From Caprella mutica (taxonomy: Eukaryota > Arthropoda > Malacostraca > Amphipoda > Caprellidae), in NCBI GenBank assembly GCA_947561585.1, contig CANNZV010001178.1, forward strand, positions 62,001 through 126,000: a stretch of DNA of 64,000 bases, in the 5' to 3' direction. Under the pieces are notes generated by a model that saw only the letters and a program-made list of their open reading frames with translations, was not told the DNA's origin and did no database searches. Below are positions 12,773-25,295 of this stretch, piece by piece (positions within the stretch are counted from its first letter, which is position 1; each line of letters starts with the position of its first letter). Position numbers and translations under genes: made by a program.

Positions 12773-13815
12773 ATTTATATTTAAATCAATTTCAAAAATC
12801 TAAAAAGGAATCATAAATTAATGTTAGGTCAATTTTATATAAGGGATGTTTATTTTTAATTAACAAAAACAAAATTTTTCATAGTCTAGTTATAAGTTGC
12901 TTCAACACAATGAATGTACTTTGATAGTCAATAGTCATGAACCATTTATTTCAACAATCTTCATAGGAATAAATATTCCCATCCGTCAACAAGGAAGAAA
13001 AAGCCTCAGGTTAGAGCATAATAATACTCTTCAATCACAATAATTTTTTCCTTAACTAATTATACCCATTGAATTCATTCACAATGCTTTTAACCTGTTT
13101 TTTTTTCATTTCATTAAAATTAAAATGACCAATTGACCATATAATGAATTAATTTGTTAACTAATTGGTTAAGTCAAAATAATCCGGTAACAGTGTGAGT
13201 TTAATAAAACACCTTCATCATCAGTGACTGTTTGATTGCTATATAAGTAGAAAAATGAATACAAAAGACATTGAAAGAGACCGACACAAAAGAGACTCCA
13301 TTGCTCTTACCACCAGTCGATAGATGCATGATAAAATGCACTTACCAAATAATGATATGAAAACAGACATGGACAAGTAGATATCCACTCAAGGATAAAA
13401 AGGCAATTACTAAACGCCTATTGTTATTTCATTTTAATCTATTTTGCAAAATTCTTTTAACGGATAATTGATATTCATATACTGTACTTTATCAAACAAT
13501 ATGGTATTTTAAGTTTGGGAAAATAGTACTAATTCAACTCTTTTATGTATAATAATAGTCATACAGAAAACTAAATATCAATAACTCATTAATAATTTCG
13601 CAGGTTGTATTGTCTCGTGTGAGTCATACCGCAGGTGTAGACTCTTGTATATGAGTCATATAGCGCAAGTTATATTTGTCTTATTTTATAGCACTCTGCA
13701 TCAGCTGTTAACTGTGATGAGCAATATTGATTCTAGATACATGCATCGAACTGTTAATTTGCATCTATAATATTTATTGCCCTAGAACTTCTTGAATTGA
13801 TCGACGTAAGAGAAT

Positions 13816-13985
13816 ACACTGAGATAAGAATACGAGTCAAATTGACTCATTCCAATATCTTACTCAAAAACAAGAGTCATATTGACTCCTACTTCATTGT
13901 CAGATTTACTCAGGTAGAGTCAATCAAGAAAAAATGACTCCAAATTGGAGTTTTGTTGCCTTGACTTTGAATTTTTTCTCAGTGT
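13816..13985. mobile_element. 170-bp MITE, CACTGAG TIR and TA duplication
   Basis: It starts TA-CACTGAGATAAG and ends CTCAGTG-TA, consistent with Tc1/mariner-type TA target duplication. The interior is built from palindromic words such as GAGTCAAATTGACTC. A second copy lies inverted at 14180-14419. Confidence 0.65.
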
Positions 13986-14107
13986 ATAAAGTAAATGAAC
14001 TTGAAAATATAAAAACATTCAATATTATTAATGATTAAGCAGTGCTGCACTATCTTTAGTGAAAACTCTAAGTGAATATAATAGTATAGAATATGATTAA
14101 CTTCAGT

Positions 14108-14160
14108 GAAAAAACCATAGGTTTTTTCAGTGACTGAAAAAACCTATGGTTTTTTTTATG
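14108..14160. repeat. Near-perfect hairpin
   Basis: AAAAAACCATAGGTTTTTTC and its inverse GAAAAAACCTATGGTTTTTT are separated by about 6 bases (AGTGACT). Each arm is itself a palindrome (AACCATAGGTT). It lies between the two inverted CACTGAG MITEs. Confidence 0.8.
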
Positions 14161-14179
14161 AATACTGGAAACAAACTCT

Positions 14180-14419
14180 TCACTGAGAAAAAATTGCGAG
14201 TCAACCTGACTCATCGCTTGAGTCAAGGCTGTCAAAACTCCATATTGGAGTAATTTTTCTTGATTGACTCTACCTGAGTCAATCTAATTATGAATTATGA
14301 GTCAATATGAATCTTGTTTTTGAGGAAAGTATTTATATGAGTCAAATTGACTCACATTTTTGTGACAAACTGAAAATTCAAATTGTGAGTCAATTTGACT
14401 CGTACATTTTACTCAGTGT
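14180..14419. mobile_element. 240-bp MITE, inverted partner of 13816-13985
   Basis: It starts CACTGAGAAAAAATTGCGAG and ends TTTACTCAGTGT, with the same GAGTCAAATTGACTC-type words. The ends and order are the reverse complement of the copy at 13816-13985. Flanks here are TT rather than TA. Confidence 0.6.
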
Positions 14420-15151
14420 TGATGTAGGTATAGAGTGCTGCAGGTTAATTGAGACTGTTTTGTAAATCACTTTTTTTTCCAACAAGTCCTATAATGATTG
14501 TATTTTTTCAGATAATCTTTAAACTAATAACTTTATTCTAAAAGATAGGTTGATAATATAATGATAGATATGACATTAATAGCATGATGATGCGAAATAA
14601 GATGGACCGGTAACTATCATTGAGCATTATTATGAATAATGGCTATGCAAATACGACACTCTATCAATTCGCAGCAAAGTTTGACACCGAGCACAAAGTT
14701 AAATAAATTCACCACAGTACTCGAGAGGAACCAAAACTTTCAAATGGGAAAACTAAAAAGGTAAATTCGTTGGGAACAGACCAAAATCAGTCGATAATAA
14801 AACTGGTTAAAAGACGGAATGTTAGTCACAAAACCATCAGCAGAGTAGCCAGTAAAGACCTTTGGATAAAACTTCACGTTAGGAGACGCAGAAACCACTC
14901 CTCTTGTTGCTCTAGAGCCATCAGGGTTGTTCAGGAATAACCCGATAGTTATCACCATTGACCTCACAGAAGTTCTTCCTATGATGCAAAGCAAAATTTA
15001 CCCGGGTAACCTATTTCAGGAATAAATCTCTCACTAAATATGATTATTTTCGTGGTTTGTATTTTCAAATTGTTTTTTTATCACCATATACTAACCATTT
15101 CAGGATCAGAAATGCAACTTATGTTCCTATTCTTTTCCTACAAGCTACCCA

Positions 15152-15587
15152 ATTGAAATTAGGAGCAGGTTTGAAGCTCCATTTAAGCCAATCGGAGTAT
15201 TCACCTCGACAGTCAGGGAGCAGCGGGAGCGCAGCGTTTGGTCCAAACTGACCGCTTTGGGGCCTAATTTTACTCCGCCATAGGGGCGCAGAACTACTCT
15301 GGGCACCTGCTCCTATTTGGATTTGCGCTACATAAGTGCAGATGCACAGCCCATAGCCATGACTGTTATATTATACTAATAATAAAGCAGTTTTAGCTAA
15401 TGGCCGCACATCCACAGTTAGGCAGCGTGCTAGGCAAATAGGAGCAGCTGCCCAGAATAGTTCTGCGCAGTTGCACGAAGTGGAATTAGCCCCTAAACGG
15501 TCATTTTGGCTACCACGGTGTCCCCTGACTGTCGTGGAGAGTCCGATCGGTTTCACCGCTGCCTCTAACCTACTCCTATTTTTAATT
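15152..15587. mobile_element. GC-rich fold-back MITE
   Basis: Left arm (15152-15330) and right arm (15430-15587) are reverse complements with mismatches. For example, ACTGACCGCTTTGGGGCCTA pairs with TAGCCCCTAAACGGTCATT, and CACCTGCTCCTATTTG pairs with CAAATAGGAGCAGCTG. It is markedly more GC-rich than its surroundings. No coding capacity; open frames here are by-products of the inverted arms. Confidence 0.75.
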
Positions 15588-16067
15588 TAGTAAGGTTTTA
15601 AAATTCATCGCAGAGTTGAAAACTTAAGGCGATCATCACAGATACAGCGACTTCTTTTCTGATAGCGCATCACAAATTTAGTGTTTTCTTTGATATAACA
15701 TCATCAGAGTGAGTATATTCCCTGATAGTACATTGTCAAAGTGACTAAATATTTTCTTTGATATCACATTCATATGCAGTGACTCTTTTCACATATAGTA
15801 CAACATCACAGTTACTCTTTTCTCTGATATCAGTCATATCACATCCCACAAAATATCAATAACTGTAAACTCTGTAATTTAGATTACCCTCTCTCAGCAG
15901 ACTAAGAACACCACACACCAATTCACAGCACTGGCAGCAAGTAATGATGCCAGTCAGATCACCACCAGTTTTATTTGTGGAACACAGCACAGGTGTTGGT
16001 GTATACCGGAAATTAAACTTCACTGCTGAGTCACTAAAAATATTCGAATTATAGAATCATATACAAA

Positions 16068-17040
16068 ATGATACATAATACGCTGGGCATCAATGCAGAA
16101 AATAATATAATTTTTATCTATGATACCCATCAACTAATCTTACCGCTTCATCTAGTACCTATTTTATTAGGCTATTTAGTTTGGTCATTCTTGGGTGGCA
16201 AAGGTAATTTTTTTAATAAAGCTTCTGTAAAGTATTATATTCTAACGGAATAGAAAAAAGCTATTTTCTATTCAAACAAGATAAATAAATTAGTTCATAA
16301 TTAATAACTAATTATGCGTTATACATGAAAAAGTTTAAGGCGTTTAACTCCCAACCACTGGTGCAACCAGTATAAAACTAGGCAACTTCAATGAAGACAT
16401 TTAAAATTTTCTCCTATTGGTCAAAATTCAATTCAAAATTCAATCAATCTTATTTATTGACATACTTTTTTTAATGTTCTTGATATTTGTTGGTGCTCTT
16501 TTCACAATTTTGCTTTTTCAAATAAGAACTATAGCCTTAAATATTCTAATGGGTGCAAGTCTGGGGATTAACTTGGTCATTGCAAGACTTCAGCGTTATG
16601 TACCGAAAATAATTTTTTTATATCCCTTGCAATGGGCAAATCAGTCCCCAGACAAGAAATCTATTCAGTAAAATTCAGGTTAAGAGTTTCACATTAATTG
16701 ATATACTATTTCCATGTGTACGAATATATGCACTCCCCCCCCCCCCCCCCACTATAAATATAAGAATTCCATCATAGTATACAACAAATTGAGGGGTTAA
16801 TATGACTCCTCCGACTGGTTGTAGGTGGAACACATTTGATTTTCCTTGTATAGACTATATATTATTTCAATATTAAATTTTTTCGTATTTTTTTCCTTAC
16901 TTTCTATGTTTGATAAGTTGTACGATCAGGCATACATACTAACAATTTGCATACTTTTTGCACAAAGATGTCAAGGGTATTACCATTCTTCATTATCGTT
17001 AATCGCCGTTATAATCGATATAGGGGAGGTTTAATTTAAA
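16068..17040 (+). other. Hydrophobic open frames of unknown status
   Basis: Three plus-strand frames (16068-16253, 16417-16671, 16846-17034) encode hydrophobic segments such as LPLHLVPILLGYLVWSFLGG and LFLMFLIFVGALFTILLF. A potential donor follows GGCAAAG at 16204. They could be decayed exons of a membrane protein or simply T-rich sequence read as Phe/Leu/Ile. No family motif and no consistent splice phase could be shown. A 17-base poly-C run lies at about 16734-16750. Confidence 0.2.
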
Positions 17041-18383
17041 AGAATAAAATATGGAAACATCGTTCTGATTCACTGTTATCTTTGAATCATAGAATATTTT
17101 AACAGTTATTTCAAATAACAATAGTCAACTATTGCTCATAAAATGGTGGAACAGTCAGCAGGTCAAAGCCAAACATATGTTCACTTATGAAGAATATGTG
17201 GCAACGTGTGGAATGACTCATACGCGGCAGTACAACCTGCGTATAGTGCCTCAGGCAGTAAAACTTTCGTAATGCTTCACACGGGATAATAAAACAAGTA
17301 GCATTGTGGAGTGACTCGTATGAGGCAATAAAATCTACGGAATGGTTCATTATATAACGTAATTCATCCTATGGAGTAACTCATACGAAATGTGGCAACA
17401 GTGGAATAGTACATACGAGGCAGTAACACCTGCAGAAATGACTCATTCGAAAATTTGGCAACTGCTAAATGACCTACACGAGATAGTGCAACCTAAATGA
17501 ACGATTCATATTATAATGAGATTTGTAAGCTATATGAAGTGAAAATGATGATATCTTCACTTAAATTCAAGTATCTGATCCGTCATTTTGCCAACTCACC
17601 TTTGCTATACTATGTATAAAGTCTATAAACACTTGTGTAGAGTGTGACCTTTTTTCCTAGTATTGTGCTATATTAAGTCTTCAATAAATTTAAAAACCTT
17701 AAATATTTTTGTGTATATCATTCCTAAGAAATAGAAATAAGTAAGTATTCACTTAAAAAGAAGGTGATGAAATGTTTTCAAAGATCCGTTATCGAGGTGA
17801 GAATCTTCTAAAAGCAAGAATTCAAATAGAATAAAGTAACAATATCCTGGATCGATCAGTTATGATAAAATTCAATTTGAGACTCTCTACTTTATTCTCC
17901 TTTATTTCTCCTTTCGAGAGCAACTGCCAAAGTTATTTTTATATTATCTGAAAATTGGCGTAAATCTATTTCAGTTTTTTTTTAGCTAATCAAAGAATTA
18001 AGTTTGATGTGTAATAAATATGAATAATAAGAGAGTGATTACGAAAAACATTTTAAAAAATGATGTGTAAATTAGTTTTTCTGCTATTTATTCATGAAAA
18101 ATGACACGATCTAGTTATGATAAGTAAACAATTTTTGAATTTGGTTGTAGTAAAAAGCATATTGCACGTTTAATCTTATTAAATCAGAGCAGTGATTGAC
18201 TAACTAACTTTATCAATTTAGGTATTAACATGAAAGTATTAAATACTTGTGAAATATTTCACATCCCTTCAGGAATACTGGGGAATAACTGATATAAATT
18301 TGGCAATATCAATTGAGTTGAAATGTTCCATGTTGTTATGTTTGATTTCGAGCAACAGGTTGTTATATGTCATTATTGATTCC

Positions 18384-18942
18384 AGGACAATAACCCCCCG
18401 TGCAAAAAAAAACCCGCGGTCAAAAACACCCCGGACAAATACCCCCTGGACAAAAACCCCTCAAGCAAAAAACCCCGGTTGCAAAAAAAACCCCGGTCTA
18501 TATAAATAGCATAATTCATTTTTATTAATATATTAAACATTATTCAATGCGAACCAATAATTATTACATTTTCTTCGAAAACATGACAAATTATTTTGCA
18601 AAATAAGGTACACCCAATTAATTACCTATTTTATAGTAAAAATAAGTACAGTATACATTTTGTCACTATCAAACCTTGCCGAGGGGGGGGGAGAAGAAGC
18701 CCCCCCCCCTTCCCCCCGAACCCCCCCCAATCGGACCGCTTACCGTATCTCCTTATATTTATAACATATAGTAATTTTATTATTAAAAAGTAATGAAAAT
18801 TAATAAAATTGAATTCGGCTATTTATATCGACCGGGGGTTTTTTGCATCGGGGTTTTTTTGCTTGGGGGGTTTTTGTCCGAGGGGTATATTGCACGGGGG
18901 TTTTTGACCGCGGGGGGATTTTTGCAGGGGGGTTATTGTCAT
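18384..18942. mobile_element. Fold-back element, arms of GACAAAAACCCC-type units
   Basis: The left arm (18384-18500) is a tandem array of 13-16 bp units such as GACAAAAACCCC, GTCAAAAACACCCCG and GCAAAAAACCCCGGT. It is followed by CTATATAAATAGC. The right arm (18810-18942) is the reverse complement, beginning GCTATTTATATCGACC and ending GGTTATTGTC. The loop holds a G9 run next to C9-C10 runs (18680-18730), itself a potential hairpin. Confidence 0.8.
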
Positions 18943-19561
18943 TATTACTGCCGTCATTATTACTGCAAACAGAGATATTTACAGCAAACTATTTTCAGAA
19001 TATCCAAAATCGCTAAAAATGATGCTAACCTATAAATTTCTTTACAGGCAGTTACCTTTATGTGTGAAAAAAAACAGCTCCCAAAACAGATTTGTGTTAA
19101 AACAAACCGATAACCAGATTGTGAAATGATGGACAACTCGATACTAGTTCGAAATATTTCATTTCAGGTAGAACCAAACTAATTCCGAAATCTGATAAAT
19201 ATTTTATGGAGCAAGTAAATATAACGGACAAGAAACGTACCAATTAGTAAAGGTAACGGACCAAAAACGGACGAAGTAAAGATTATGAACCAGAAATGAA
19301 GCTGGCAAAGATAACGGACCAGAAATTAACTTTGTAAAGATAACGGACCAGAAATTATGCTAGTAAAGTTAAATGACCAAAAAACTTTTTTCTAGTTTTA
19401 GAAAAAATATTTTCTTTGGTATTTTATAAATATAAAATGGATATACATTAACCTTGCATTTTTTATTAATTAAATGGAATGATAAAAAACGTGATCCATT
19501 TTGAAGTCGTGAAGAACGAGTAGTAATAAGATGGAAAAGAACTTCTGCTCAAATCCTTTAA

Positions 19562-20385
19562 GGGGACCGTCCCTGATGAGGTTTCGAAATTGTATCATTT
19601 TTTTTATTTCATAAATAGGTACCTAACAACCTTATAAATGATTGTACAAAAAATCAGAACTCTAGAGAGTGTCTGTGTGACGCTATGCCCCTGGGGAGAG
19701 GGGGGAGGGGGTGGGTATAGCGCTCTGTTAGTACGAATAACTCGTTTTCTATGAGTCTAATCGAAAAAATGAAAGATCAAAAACGATAGGTAATTCAATT
19801 TTATATATAAGCGCGAAGTTCCAGAACCGTAGCTTCATTTTTATTTTTATTTTTTTTCAAAAACATGGTCGGTCGCCAGGATGCCCTTTTGAGGCACTTC
19901 AAAATAGCTACAAATTTTGGTATTCAAACATGGACCTCTAATACAGTTTTGAAGATACGAATTTCATTCGATTATCCTGGTTATTCTCCACAAAACATTT
20001 GAAAGCGGTTTTTGGATTTCGAGAGACTTTTTTTCCGAAATATGAATTTAAATTTTTTTTTTAAATTTTAGTGTTTATTCTAAAATCGAGTTTTTCGAAA
20101 AAAAAATTGAAATTCGAGAATAGCTTTCTAACTTTTTGTAGAGAATGGTATGGGGAAGCGAATGAAAAAAACCGCAAAGCTGTAGCTTCAACACTGTATT
20201 AGAGGTACATGTTTGAAAACCAGTTTGAAATTTGTTCGAAATTCGAATAACTTGTTTTCTATGCGTCAAACCGAAAAAATGCCTTGGACAAAAATGATAG
20301 AGAATTCAATTTTTTATTCAGTTTCTAAGTTTCATAACCGTAGCTTTATTAATAATTTTTTTTACACAATTTAGGGACGGTCCCC
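19562..20385. mobile_element. TTAA-flanked MITE, GGGGACCGTCCCT TIR, copy 1
   Basis: Ends are TTAA-GGGGACCGTCCCT and AGGGACGGTCCCC-TTAA, a perfect 13-bp TIR with TTAA on both sides, the target duplication typical of piggyBac elements. Subterminal blocks CGAATAACTCGTTTTCTATG and AGAATTCAATTTT recur at both the middle and the right. A second copy is at 63152-63639. Confidence 0.8.
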
Positions 20386-20460
20386 TTAATGTGGTATCAA
20401 TAATTCCAAAATGATATTCTTATTTCAATTATTGGTCAAATATCAATAATTCAACCAAGT

Positions 20461-20660
20461 AAGGGCTGCGTCACACATGACAGAGATCCGACCGGTACGT
20501 CACCGGTCAGTGATTTTTTATCACTGTTGAGAGCCGATATTGTGTGAATAGGTCCGTTGAAATTAAGGTAACGATTTATTTTTTCACGGACACTGAATCA
20601 CTGAGAAGAGTCGCACCGGTTATTTCCTGGACTGATCACTGACATGTGTGAAGCAGCCTT
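20461..20660. mobile_element. 200-bp MITE, AAGGCTGCKTCACACATG TIR
   Basis: The left end AAGGGCTGCGTCACACATG is inverted at the right end as CATGTGTGAAGCAGCCTT. Subterminal ACCGGTCAGTGATTTTTTATCACTG forms a small palindrome. The GGCTGNNTCACAC style resembles PIF/Harbinger-type MITE ends, but the target duplication is unclear. Confidence 0.7.
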
Positions 20661-21445
20661 TTCAATAAAGGTCCAGAATTTAACCAAGTAAAGATAACGG
20701 ACTCTGATCCGTTATATTTACTTGCTCAGATTATACAGACAGGTTACTCCGACGGAAAATACTCTTCACTATCCTATCCTAACGAGTCTATCCTACATAA
20801 GTGTAAAATATTTTATTTCTCATTCATTTCTAAGATGTTCACTGTACACTGTACAGTTATAATAAAGAAATAATATGAAAATTCTTATTAAAAAAAATCG
20901 CAATATATTTACGATGAATTTGAAAAGCATGTTCATAATTATCTAACAATGATCGAATATTCTGTAAATTAACATTTTGAATAATGAAATACAATATGTA
21001 CATTACTTAGTCTCACAAATCCAAATAACTTTATCACTGTACTTTTACTGCACAGTCAGCATAAACTCTACGGGCTCACAACAACAGAGATGGAGCGATA
21101 ATCTCAACAACAAATCCTGCAATCGACAAACACAATAATTGGCGATCTTATACTACGGTTGCTAATAACTAACTATTAATTAGTTAAATGTATAGACATT
21201 ATATTGAAGTATTTATTAATCATGACACAATTTCTTACATGAAAAATGTAAATATTTTGGCTATAGAAAAGTTTTCTTTCGTGAATTGAATCATTCAGCA
21301 AACATATGTGGTATCATGGATACGAAATTATTGAAATTGGAGTTGCATGAATGGTTTCAATTAATAAGTTAAATATTATTTTATTCAGTTGAAAATATCA
21401 GGATAAGAATTAAGCCAGAAATAATGATTATTACATTTAGTTGTT

Positions 21446-22546
21446 GATCGAAAGACAATGTATCGAAAGACAAAGTATCGAAAGACAAAGTATCGAAAAA
21501 ACAAAGTATCGAAAGACAAAGTATCGAAGGATATAGTAAAGAAAGACAAAATATAGAAAATGAAGGTATAGAAAGACAAAAATAGAAGGAAATATAGCAT
21601 AGAAAGAAAAATATATATAAAAGTTGATGCCGTGCCTCCCTAGCCTGGTTCAATAACGATAAAATAAGCACACTTACAATTGAGCCCGAAGCAATTGGGC
21701 CCAGGACAATTGGGCCCCAAGACAATAATTTTTGGGCCCAAGATAATTGAGCATTTAAAAAAATGTTACAACATTCTTCATTGTTTTATGCAATCTTGAT
21801 TTTCAATATTTGTACGTTTGAATTTATTTTAATCTTACTCTAAATTAAAAATAGTAGGGTGGCGATATTGAGTTGTGTTGTGCATCGCTCGATCTGTTCT
21901 CGCCTTCAATTACGTTAGTGGTACGAGGCAGGTCTATTTCTTCTGAATGGCTAATATCGATGAAATTAACCTTAATGAAGCATTAAGTGAAAGTTAAATA
22001 TTATGTAAGTAATGTTTTTTATTGAAAGGCAAAATCATGATTCTGCTGGTTGTAACCGAGTCCACTTTTATCAGTGTCTATGGTATAAAATTAATTTGCT
22101 ACTGTGATTACAAAGTAGAGCTTCTCTATAATGTCTGCTGTAACCATTTTATTAATGTGATCAATAGTGGCCCTGGGCCCAAACTTCTTGGGGACCAATT
22201 GTACTAGGCTCAATTGTATCGGGGTCTAATTGCAATGGGCTCAAATATCTTCGGCTCAATTTTCGGCGGGTTCAATTTTCAGGACCCGACTGTCAGTCAA
22301 TAAATAAAATTCATAATTCAAGTTATGTACTACTAATGTAGTGTATGTTATTTTTTTTTTAATTCTCCATTTGATCACTTTTTCATTCGATCAATTTTGT
22401 ATTCGATCAATTCTCTATTGTTATAAATTCGATCGAATTTTCGATTCTTTGTCTTTCGATACTTTGTCTTTCGATACTTTGTCTTTCGATACTTTGTCTT
22501 TCGATTCTCTGTCTTTCGATACTTTGTCTTTCGATACTCTGTCCTA
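21446..22546. mobile_element. Fold-back element, GACAAAGTATCGAAA arms
   Basis: The left arm (21446-21600) holds tandem 15-bp units GACAAAGTATCGAAA, decaying inward. The right arm (22430-22546) holds the reverse complement (TTTCGATACTTTGTC). A second, differently worded inverted pair (21675-22280) lies inside. Read as protein, the arms give long artificial Phe-Asp-Thr-Leu-Ser repeats; these are not genes. Confidence 0.8.
21675..22280. mobile_element. Nested fold-back element, GACAATTGGGCCC arms
   Basis: The left arm (21675-21755) has units such as GCAATTGGGCCCAG and GACAATTGGGCCCCAA. The right arm (22165-22280) carries inverse units (GGGACCAATTG, GGGGTCTAATTGC, GGCTCAATTT). It lies entirely within the element at 21446-22546. 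A longer relative of the left arm is at 59121-59272. Confidence 0.65.
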
Positions 22547-25290
22547 TAGTACCTAATTTACATACAGAAACCGAGCAATCAGTCGATATCTTTTCTCCTG
22601 GCCCTTATATTGGCTAAGGAAATTAACTGTATGTTTATTCCTAATATGGCCTCACTTTATCTCAATTTTCTTTGCTATATAGAAATAATATAGTGACTTA
22701 AATGATGTTCAAATTTCTATGAATAATGAGCAAAAAATACTATTTGGTATTTGAGTGTCACTTTTGAAAGTAAATCACGTATGAGTAAATTAATTTCATT
22801 TTAACAGACTCAATTTATATCTTAAAAGAATCAACTCTGAAAATGAAGGGAAATAAAAATAACAGACCCAGAGCCAATTCATTAATTAACCAAAATACAA
22901 CCTGCTGAGAATTCTAATCATGAATATTTTATGGCTATAAACTATGATTTAATTTATATTCATTAAAATATTGTAATTCGTATATTTCTTGGAAATCAGT
23001 GTTATACCATATAGATAACATATTTTTATCAGAAACTATAGAAGTATCACAAAATTGTAATCAGTTCCAAAGTACGAATAGCTCAATGAAACACTGTAAT
23101 TATTTGTAAAAATATGTATATCGTAGTTTGTAATAAGGTTGTATAAAAGATAACTTATATAAACCGTTGAACACTAAAATCGCTGTGATTGTTAATTAAT
23201 AGGTGTTGTTCGATAATTGAATCTTTGTATTCAATATAAATTCAATCTTGATGAAGAAAAATAAATTCGATACCCATTGCTTGGACAACCTCAAAAAACA
23301 ATTTTTTAACATATTACACAAATGACTGTCAAATTGAACTAATTTTCTAACTGGTAATGAAAATTTAGGATAATAACATTAATAAATATGTAGTTATGAA
23401 AGTGTGATAAATATCAAAAATATTAATATTTTCAATACAGTTAGTGTAATAATTTGACTTAAAACGACTTCATGATTATTTAAAATGTTCGTAATGATTA
23501 ATAATTAAATTGTTAATTGCAGTGTTTTTAATCATTGATAATCAAAGTGTTTTTAATCATTAATAACTAAAGTGTTCATTGAAGTGTTTTTAGTCATTAA
23601 TAACCAAAGTGTTCTTAATCATTAATAACCCACTGCAATGCAGTAATTAAATACTTTACCTCAAGCGATAATCCGAAAACCAAAACTGCGCGTCTGGCTT
23701 TGAATGGCATTACCTAATTCTATGGAAATTAAAAAGGATTCATTAGTACCTTTTCAGTATTACTAATTAGGGAAGTAGATGATTTAGGAATATTGGAAAG
23801 GGGATTGGAATATTCCTTACCACATTACAGCTCTTGATTAATCAACTTTTGTACACTGTAATAGGAGATTACATTTGATAAGCGTAGAAAAATGATATAA
23901 TATTTTACCTAGTAAACTTGTTATAGGTACTGTAAGATTTAATCTATTGAAAGTACATCTTTTTCCATCCCGTGAAGCTACCTGAGGCTAATGGCGACTG
24001 AGATCTAAGGACATGTGATATTAACTTCATGAGAAAATTGGCTTCTCTGTCTATAGACAGGGGTGATTGTGACGTCACAAAGCTACACAATATCCTCAGT
24101 CTGTTGACTTTGTCATGTGTGAGGTTATATTACAGAGTGGGGAAATGTGTGGAGGTTGTTATGAACTACAGGCATGCAGAGGGCAGTAGGAATTAGTTTA
24201 GATGTGTTTATTTTAATATACTTGAAGGTAATTGGTGTACAAATAAGAATAAACTGGAGAATAGATAAGGAAAGGTGTGTAATGTGTATACTTCTGTTGA
24301 TCTAATTAGAGGTGTGTGACTACGCCAGTGTTAGTATATATTATATACTACTCTATTGTATATTTTAGTATATATTACATACAATAACAAACATACCACT
24401 CAAGTATAATCGAATCATTTTCCACTCTTCGGAGAAAATAATCATTGATAAAAAATGATGCACACATAAAAGTAGTCTACAGAGTACAAAGTTTATTATA
24501 GTAAATTGTAGTAAAGTATGATATTATTTCCATTCGATTTGTAAATTGAATATCGTTGAGTTAATTCATTCATATATTTAAAGATTGATGAAAATGGAGG
24601 GGGAACAGAATTAACGAATATTTCTATGGTAAATTTCGTATTGATAATATATTACCTTTATATCATTTTATAATATAATAGAGAGGTAAAAGATTATTAA
24701 AAAACATATTATAATTTAAAATGAGTTTCTCTTGGAGTCATATAGTTAAAATAATAATCTAATATCTGACTAATGGGTTGGCAATAAGGTAACCGAAGTG
24801 ACTGGAATTATCGACATTTTCTTGAATACATAATATTTGTAAGAAGTTTGGGGTATAGTTATTCGGTTGCTGCTAGATGATTATGGTAATTTCATTTTCT
24901 GAGTTTGGAGTTTTCTGAAATGAAACTAGGAATGTCGTCAAAATATTCCCAGTCGATTGATATTTTTACCAATTACTTTTCTGAATACGAAAAAATAATT
25001 TGATTACCAAAAAAATTATTTGATTATATTTTGTGAATATACATAATTTTGGAAAATAAAAAGGTAATTATCAAGCTATACCGTAAAACATTTTTCAATC
25101 TCTTCAAATTAAAAGCGAAAATGATGTATTTAATTGTATCTATAGTTCCTAAAATATTTAGTTTGATAAAGAAACATAAACTTCAGAAACTATAAACGAT
25201 TTTTTTTAGAAAATTCAGAACTCGAACTAGTAAAATCGAGGAAAAAGCTTGTCTCATGTTGAGACGTCTATAGGGTGCTACAGATTTACC
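22547..25290. other. AT-rich stretch without recognisable genes
   Basis: No frame longer than about 60 codons with a recognisable motif occurs here. The only structure noted is the 25-bp tandem repeat at 23518-23632. A TGACGTCA site lies at about 24070, without gene context. Confidence 0.6.
23518..23632. repeat. About 25-bp tandem repeat
   Basis: Units close to AAAGTGTTTTTAATCATTAA recur four to five times with small changes. No coding content. Confidence 0.75.
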
Positions 25291-25295
25291 TTATT

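Larger units (their letters stand above)
13599..17505. mobile_element. Large fold-back element with about 33-bp unit arms
   Basis: The left arm (about 13599-13690) contains CGCAGGTTGTATTGTCTCG and GTGAGTCATACCGCAGG. The right arm (about 17190-17505) is the reverse complement, with repeated units such as GGAATGACTCATACGCGGC and CAGTACAACCTGCG, at least five degenerate copies. The roughly 3.5-kb interior contains smaller inverted elements (13816-13985, 14180-14419, 15152-15587). No transposase was seen. The two arms could also be independent copies of one satellite. Confidence 0.5.
19209..20727. mobile_element. Fold-back element, arms of GTAAAGATAACGGACC-type units
   Basis: The left arm starts GAGCAAGTAAATATAACGGA and continues with about six units of the form AAGTAAAGATAACGGACCAG to about 19380. 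The right end, reverse complemented, again reads GAGCAAGTAAATATAACGGA. Between the arms lie two smaller TIR elements (19562-20385 and 20461-20660). No transposase frame was seen. Confidence 0.75.

Noticed and set aside
14740..14994. 84-codon minus-strand frame
   Set aside because: No recognisable motif, no splice partners, and it lies among MITEs; kept out of the gene list.
21381..22556. Open frames with repeated FDTLS
   Set aside because: They are translations of the GACAAAGTATCGAAA arrays in both arms of a fold-back element. The same peptide appears from opposite strands, as expected for inverted repeats.
24070..24082. Isolated TGACGTCA site
   Set aside because: A single 8-bp match in a gene-free stretch has no support as a regulatory element.
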